Assembly: GCA_023386965.1 (NCBI GenBank)
Contig: JAEWIR010000039.1
Span: 1 to 64,000, forward strand
DNA length: 64,000 nucleotides
Reading direction: 5' to 3'
DNA from: Bacteroidota bacterium
GTDB lineage: Bacteria; Bacteroidota; Bacteroidia; Flavobacteriales; Weeksellaceae
The position numbers and the translations under genes are program-made. This document shows, piece after piece, positions 60,121-64,000 of this stretch; the first letter of the stretch is position 1, and the number at the start of each line of letters is the position of its first letter. The notes below the pieces were generated by a model. The model saw only the letters and a list, made by a program, of their open reading frames with translations. It searched no databases and was not told the DNA's origin.

Positions 60121-61182
60121 ATGTTGCTTAGTATTTCCCTCCATTTCCTTGTAATAGTACTCATTAGCCTGCTTGCTGTTGTACTGCTGCTTATTTTTGC
60201 CGTACTTATTTATGGTTTAGTGCGGTACCGGAAGCAGGTAAGCATTGAATCGTGGTCTGCAGAAATTGATGCAGAAATTGCGGAAGCGATTGTGAATGGT
60301 GGAGAGGTCCCCGGACGAATCTATAATTCCGCTTTAGCACAACAGCGTGGTTACCGCAGGCTGATGCTGGAAAAATTAATCAGCGCCGAAAAGAAGTTCT
60401 CCGGAGGTGCAGGCCTCATCATACGGTCGCTTTTTAATGACTATGGTCTGGAAAAGGAAAGTATAGGCAAACTGGGGCAAAAGCGTACCCATCTTATTGC
60501 CGGTGGGATACTGGAGCTTACCGCTATGAGAGTAGAAAAGGCGTTGCCGGCAATCTCCCGGCTACTGCATCACCCGTCGCCTCAGGTATATCAGGAGGCG
60601 CAATATTCTGTAGTGACTTTCAATGGTTTTGAAGGTCTGCATTTTCTGAATGATGCTCAGGGAATACTTTCGGAATGGCAGCAGTTGCGGCTGCTCAATT
60701 CCATACCTGCGGTCCCGCCGGATTCTGAAGACATGCTTCGCAAGTGGCTGCATAGTATGAATCCGTCTGTTACTGTGTTTGTCCTGCGAATCATCCGCAA
60801 ATATCAGCAGCTAAATATGTATGCCGATGTTTTAGCCCTCTTCAGTCATCCAAACACACAAATCCGGCTTCAGGCAGTGCAAACCCTACAGACACTTGAA
60901 AACGCGGAAACACTGTCGGATTATATTTTATCTTACGAAACGCAGCCTGATGAGGTAAAGGCCGAGATTGTAAACTCTGTTTGCAAAATGTCTGACCTCC
61001 GCGCAGCTGACTTTTTCAGGCAGAAACTGTTGGGTAATGACTTCGTAGCAGTCAGGATTGGTGCCGCAAAGGGGCTCTACGGACTGGGTTTATCCGGCGA
61101 ATTGCTGTCCTTAGCTTCACAGTCCGGTGCTCCGGCGGAATTGGTTTCAATTATTAAACACGTCTTACAGGAAAAAATATGA
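60121..61182 (+). CDS. Membrane-anchored HEAT-repeat protein
   Basis: The 353-residue protein has one N-terminal membrane helix (LHFLVIVLISLLAVVLLLIFAVLIYGLV). A cytoplasmic array of helical repeats follows: ALPAISRLLHHPSPQVYQEAQYSVV, DVLALFSHPNTQIRLQAVQTLQ and DFVAVRIGAAKGLYGLG are HEAT-like units. HEAT repeats bind other proteins. Position between the receiver and the glycosyltransferase suggests that it bridges the two, for example by docking the receiver to the membrane enzyme. Its stop overlaps the next start by 4 nt (ATGA). Confidence 0.8.
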   Translation: MLLSISLHFLVIVLISLLAVVLLLIFAVLIYGLVRYRKQVSIESWSAEIDAEIAEAIVNGGEVPGRIYNSALAQQRGYRRLMLEKLISAEKKFSGGAGLIIRSLFNDYGLEKESIGKLGQKRTHLIAGGILELTAMRVEKALPAISRLLHHPSPQVYQEAQYSVVTFNGFEGLHFLNDAQGILSEWQQLRLLNSIPAVPPDSEDMLRKWLHSMNPSVTVFVLRIIRKYQQLNMYADVLALFSHPNTQIRLQAVQTLQTLENAETLSDYILSYETQPDEVKAEIVNSVCKMSDLRAADFFRQKLLGNDFVAVRIGAAKGLYGLGLSGELLSLASQSGAPAELVSIIKHVLQEKI

Positions 61183-64000
61183 CAGAGTTTTCCCACATTG
61201 TTTATGAGGTTGTAATATGGTTTTTCCTGCTTTATGCATGCGGCGTTTTGCTGGTGTACAGCTGGATGGGTATTTATGCTTTGGGAGCCATCCTGCGCTA
61301 TAAGAGGGAGAACACATTTACAGACTACAATATCATTGCGTCCAATCCCAATGCCCCGGTCTTCAGTCTTATTGCTCCTGCCTACAATGAGGGTATGACT
61401 ATTGTGGAAAATGTTCGTTCCCTGCTGTCGCTGTATTACCATAATCTGGAGATCATCATCGTTAATGACGGCAGTAAGGATGATTCCATTCAGAAACTTA
61501 TCGACGCATATGAACTCGAGTCGGTAGCTTTTTTCGTTCAGGGAAATATACCTACGGCTGAGGTACGCGGAATCTATAAAAGTAAAAACCCCGCTTTCCA
61601 TAAACTTATAGTGGTCGATAAAGCGAACGGAGGTAAGGCTGATGCGCTTAATGTGGGTGTAAACATTTCCAGCGGAGATTACCTGGTCTGTATTGATGTA
61701 GACTGTATCCTGGAGCAGGATGCAATACTTAAACTGGCGAAACCTTTTCTTCAGCAAACCGATAAGAAACTCATCGCCTGCGGCGGCGTAATTCGCCTGG
61801 CCAATAACTGCCGGATTGAGAACGGTAAAGTGGTGGAAGTCAATCTGCCGCGGACCCTGCTTGGCAAAACGCAGGTTTTGGAGTATATCCGTGCTTTCGT
61901 GCTCGGACGTATGGCCTGGTCCCGGGCTTCCGGACTTATTCTGATCTCGGGTGCCTTTGGTGTTTTCGACAGGAAAATTGTTCTTGCTTGTGGAGGATAT
62001 GATAAAAACACTGTGGGCGAAGATATGGAACTGGTGGTGCGCATGCGTCAGTATATGGAGGAGCGCAATGAACCTTATGAGGTGATTACCATCCCAGACC
62101 CGCTATGCTGGACCGAAGCACCAGAATCCAAAGAAATTCTTGTAAAACAGCGAAACCGATGGATGCGCGGGACTATGGAGACGCTTTGGAAGCACCGCCG
62201 GATGATGTTCAATCCCAAATACGGCAAATTAGGCACGGTAAGCCTTCCGTATTGGTTCAGTTTTGAATTTTTAGGGCCAATCATTGAATTTGCCGGATAT
62301 TTCTTCTTCATTCTGTTCTTTATCCTCGGCATTATCAACTGGGCATTCTTTCTGATCCTTTGTGCTCTCGTTATATCAGCCGGATTCCTGTATTCATTCT
62401 ATGCCATTCTGGTCGATCTGGTAAGCCGTCAGGTCTACACCAAGCGAAAGGATTTTCTTTCCTTAATAGGGACCGCTCTTATGGAGCCATTCTATTTTCA
62501 TCCCATGGTTGTGAAGGCGGGGGTTAAAGGTTTTATCGATTATTTTAAAAAATCACACTCATGGGGCGAAATGACCAGGCAGGGTTTCAGTCAGGAAACA
62601 AAAAACCTTCCGTGGGGAAAAAGGATGCTGGCAATCCTGAAATTTGGACTACGGTCCTGGGGGGTAACTGCTGCTGTGTTTGTACTCATGTTTTTAATTT
62701 CAGTGGCTGCCGAATGGGCTTGGTACCGGTATGCAGTAGAAAGTTTTGAAACAGATCTTATCGTACTCAGTCTTCTATTGGATAATACGCTGTTCCTTTT
62801 CAAAATCTTGTTTGGTATCGGTATTATTTATTTGCTGTTAAATTTTGTAAAAACCGGATGGGCCCGAAATCTCGCGCTGATTCTTTTCAGTGCCATGATT
62901 CTTTTCCAGTTCATACTGTTTATTTATTTTTCGGAATCCGGCAATATGCTTGGTGCCGATGTACAGTATTACACCAAGGCTGAAATGAAGCAAACGTTAG
63001 ATGCCAGTGGAATGCTCACCGTGAAAAATATGGCGCTGATGCTAATTCTTACTGTAATTGCGGTAATCCCTTTTTATTTAGCAGGCAGAACTGCTTTTAA
63101 ATCGCCGCTTGCAGGTATTGTAATTTTGGCCGTAGGACTTGTTTCATTCTTCATCCCAAGACATCTTATAGTTACGGATGATATTAACGAATTCGGACAA
63201 GCCGCCGCGAAGAGTAAATGGGAATATTTCTTCAGTTCAAACATGAACAATGTGCTTAATCGTCCTGAAATTTCAGAACTCTTAGGCAATGCAGGTAAGT
63301 TTAATTTGCATTCAGAAATGCTGGATGAAAATTATCCGTTCTGGAAAAAAGAAGATACACAGGATTTCCTGGGACCTCTGCTAAATAAGTCAGAAAAAGT
63401 TCCAAATCTCGTTCTTATTGTAATGGAGGGGTTTGGACATGCATATACCTCGCCGGAAGGTTATATTGGTAATTTTGCACCTTTTCTACACAAGTTGTCT
63501 TCAAAAGGACTTTCCTGGGAAAACGCCCTCAGTTCTTCCGGCCGTACATTTGCGGCTTTGCCCACGCTCACGGGATCACTTCCTTTCGCGCAGAACGGTT
63601 TTCTGGAACTCGAAAAAATACCGCCGCACTTTAACCTTTATAATGTATTGCAACGGAACGGTTTCAGTACAGGGTTTTATTATGGGGGTAACGGTCATTT
63701 TGACAAGATGGACCAGTTCCTAAAATACAGCGAAGTAGATCATCTTATTGATGAAAACTCCTTTGGTCGGGGATATTCAAAACTGCCATCAAAAAATGGG
63801 CAAAGCTGGGGGTACGAGGATCAGGCCGTATTTTCTAAAATGCTTCACGTTCAGGAAGAACAAAACCGTCCCTATTTTAATACGCTATTTACCCTTTCAA
63901 CACACAGTCCTTTCCTCATTAACAAGGCGGGCTATTATGAAAAGCAATTCGTCAGGATATTGAATTCCGGAAAATTGAATCCGCAGCAAAAACAACTTGC
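61179..64000 (+). CDS. Glycosyltransferase family 2 fused to a sulfatase/LTA-synthase-like domain (3' end missing)
   Basis: One frame is open from ATG 61179 to the window end (more than 940 codons). After an N-terminal membrane helix, residues about 55-340 are a processive GT2 domain: SLIAPAYNEG, IIIVNDGSKDDS, the DVDC metal motif near 172, GEDMELVVRMR and QRNRWMRG near 323. A helical membrane block follows, ending in SWGEMTRQGF. From about 490, four to five more helices lead into a periplasmic sulfatase/phosphotransferase domain (VPNLVLIVMEGFGHAY near 750, probable nucleophile Thr in SSSGRTFAALPTLTG near 790, then ALPTL and THSPF). The pattern suggests polymer synthesis coupled to addition of a phospho-group, as LTA-synthase-type enzymes do; this is inference. 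Confidence 0.85.
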   Translation, partial: MTEFSHIVYEVVIWFFLLYACGVLLVYSWMGIYALGAILRYKRENTFTDYNIIASNPNAPVFSLIAPAYNEGMTIVENVRSLLSLYYHNLEIIIVNDGSKDDSIQKLIDAYELESVAFFVQGNIPTAEVRGIYKSKNPAFHKLIVVDKANGGKADALNVGVNISSGDYLVCIDVDCILEQDAILKLAKPFLQQTDKKLIACGGVIRLANNCRIENGKVVEVNLPRTLLGKTQVLEYIRAFVLGRMAWSRASGLILISGAFGVFDRKIVLACGGYDKNTVGEDMELVVRMRQYMEERNEPYEVITIPDPLCWTEAPESKEILVKQRNRWMRGTMETLWKHRRMMFNPKYGKLGTVSLPYWFSFEFLGPIIEFAGYFFFILFFILGIINWAFFLILCALVISAGFLYSFYAILVDLVSRQVYTKRKDFLSLIGTALMEPFYFHPMVVKAGVKGFIDYFKKSHSWGEMTRQGFSQETKNLPWGKRMLAILKFGLRSWGVTAAVFVLMFLISVAAEWAWYRYAVESFETDLIVLSLLLDNTLFLFKILFGIGIIYLLLNFVKTGWARNLALILFSAMILFQFILFIYFSESGNMLGADVQYYTKAEMKQTLDASGMLTVKNMALMLILTVIAVIPFYLAGRTAFKSPLAGIVILAVGLVSFFIPRHLIVTDDINEFGQAAAKSKWEYFFSSNMNNVLNRPEISELLGNAGKFNLHSEMLDENYPFWKKEDTQDFLGPLLNKSEKVPNLVLIVMEGFGHAYTSPEGYIGNFAPFLHKLSSKGLSWENALSSSGRTFAALPTLTGSLPFAQNGFLELEKIPPHFNLYNVLQRNGFSTGFYYGGNGHFDKMDQFLKYSEVDHLIDENSFGRGYSKLPSKNGQSWGYEDQAVFSKMLHVQEEQNRPYFNTLFTLSTHSPFLINKAGYYEKQFVRILNSGKLNPQQKQL

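Overview
The window looks like chromosome of a Bacteroidota bacterium, most likely class Flavobacteriia near Chryseobacterium and relatives (Weeksellaceae). The evidence is: several upstream regions with the Bacteroidota -7 element TAnnTTTG, two of them with a TTG exactly 19 nt upstream; a subtilase with a type IX secretion sorting tail; a stand-alone MnmD methyltransferase; DUF4294; a DnaX without zinc cysteines; a cyclophilin-FKBP lipoprotein; and a TonB-dependent receptor. This taxonomy is inferred from gene content, not from a marker-gene tree.

Layout. 1-6.8 kb: the tail of a LolD-like ATPase, radC, an acyltransferase-like protein, a methyltransferase, soluble inorganic pyrophosphatase and a membrane pyrophosphatase fused to an OmpA-like domain. 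7.1-17.6 kb is the accessory region. It holds an IS200-like (RAYT) element whose transposase carries an amber codon, a catalase-like peroxidase/cytochrome b561 pair, a LytS/LytTR two-component pair, and a scrapyard of orphan Rhs C-terminal tips. Each tip or tip remnant is followed by a small membrane protein that is a likely immunity protein. Two ~295-bp non-autonomous derivatives of the RAYT element sit in this scrapyard, each just before a tip tail and an intact immunity-like gene. 17.6-29.4 kb: an aminotransferase, an M28 peptidase, tRNA-Arg(CCU), uvrA with a CPBP protease, a TonB receptor, a small RSH-type hydrolase and a Kef-type antiporter. 29.6-36.9 kb: dnaX with an A11 slippery run, DAHP synthase/chorismate mutase, rsgA, a tiny sigma-54-type transcription unit on the minus strand, ndk, rpe, an M42 peptidase and DUF4294. 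36.9-55.8 kb is mostly housekeeping: Nudix, mnmD, ilvE, dual immunophilin, M28 peptidase, serC-serA-DUF1015, ferredoxin, acyl-CoA reductase, ahpC-trx, aspC, rsmG, an AddB-like nuclease, a T9SS subtilase and a DegT-type aminotransferase. 55.9-64.0 kb is a signalling-to-envelope operon: a hybrid histidine kinase with Hpt domain, a lone receiver, a HEAT-repeat membrane protein and a glycosyltransferase-2 fused to a sulfatase/LTA-synthase-like domain that runs off the window.

The observations most worth following are: (i) the dnaX A11 run, where a -1 shift joins the clamp-loader ORF to a second in-frame segment; (ii) a consensus sigma-54 promoter, nine-codon ORF and UUCG terminator packed into about 90 bp between rsgA and ndk; (iii) the orphan Rhs tip/immunity array with RAYT-derived elements apparently interrupting tips but not immunity genes; (iv) the GT2-sulfatase and HppA-OmpA fusions. 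No CRISPR array, prophage or rRNA was seen.
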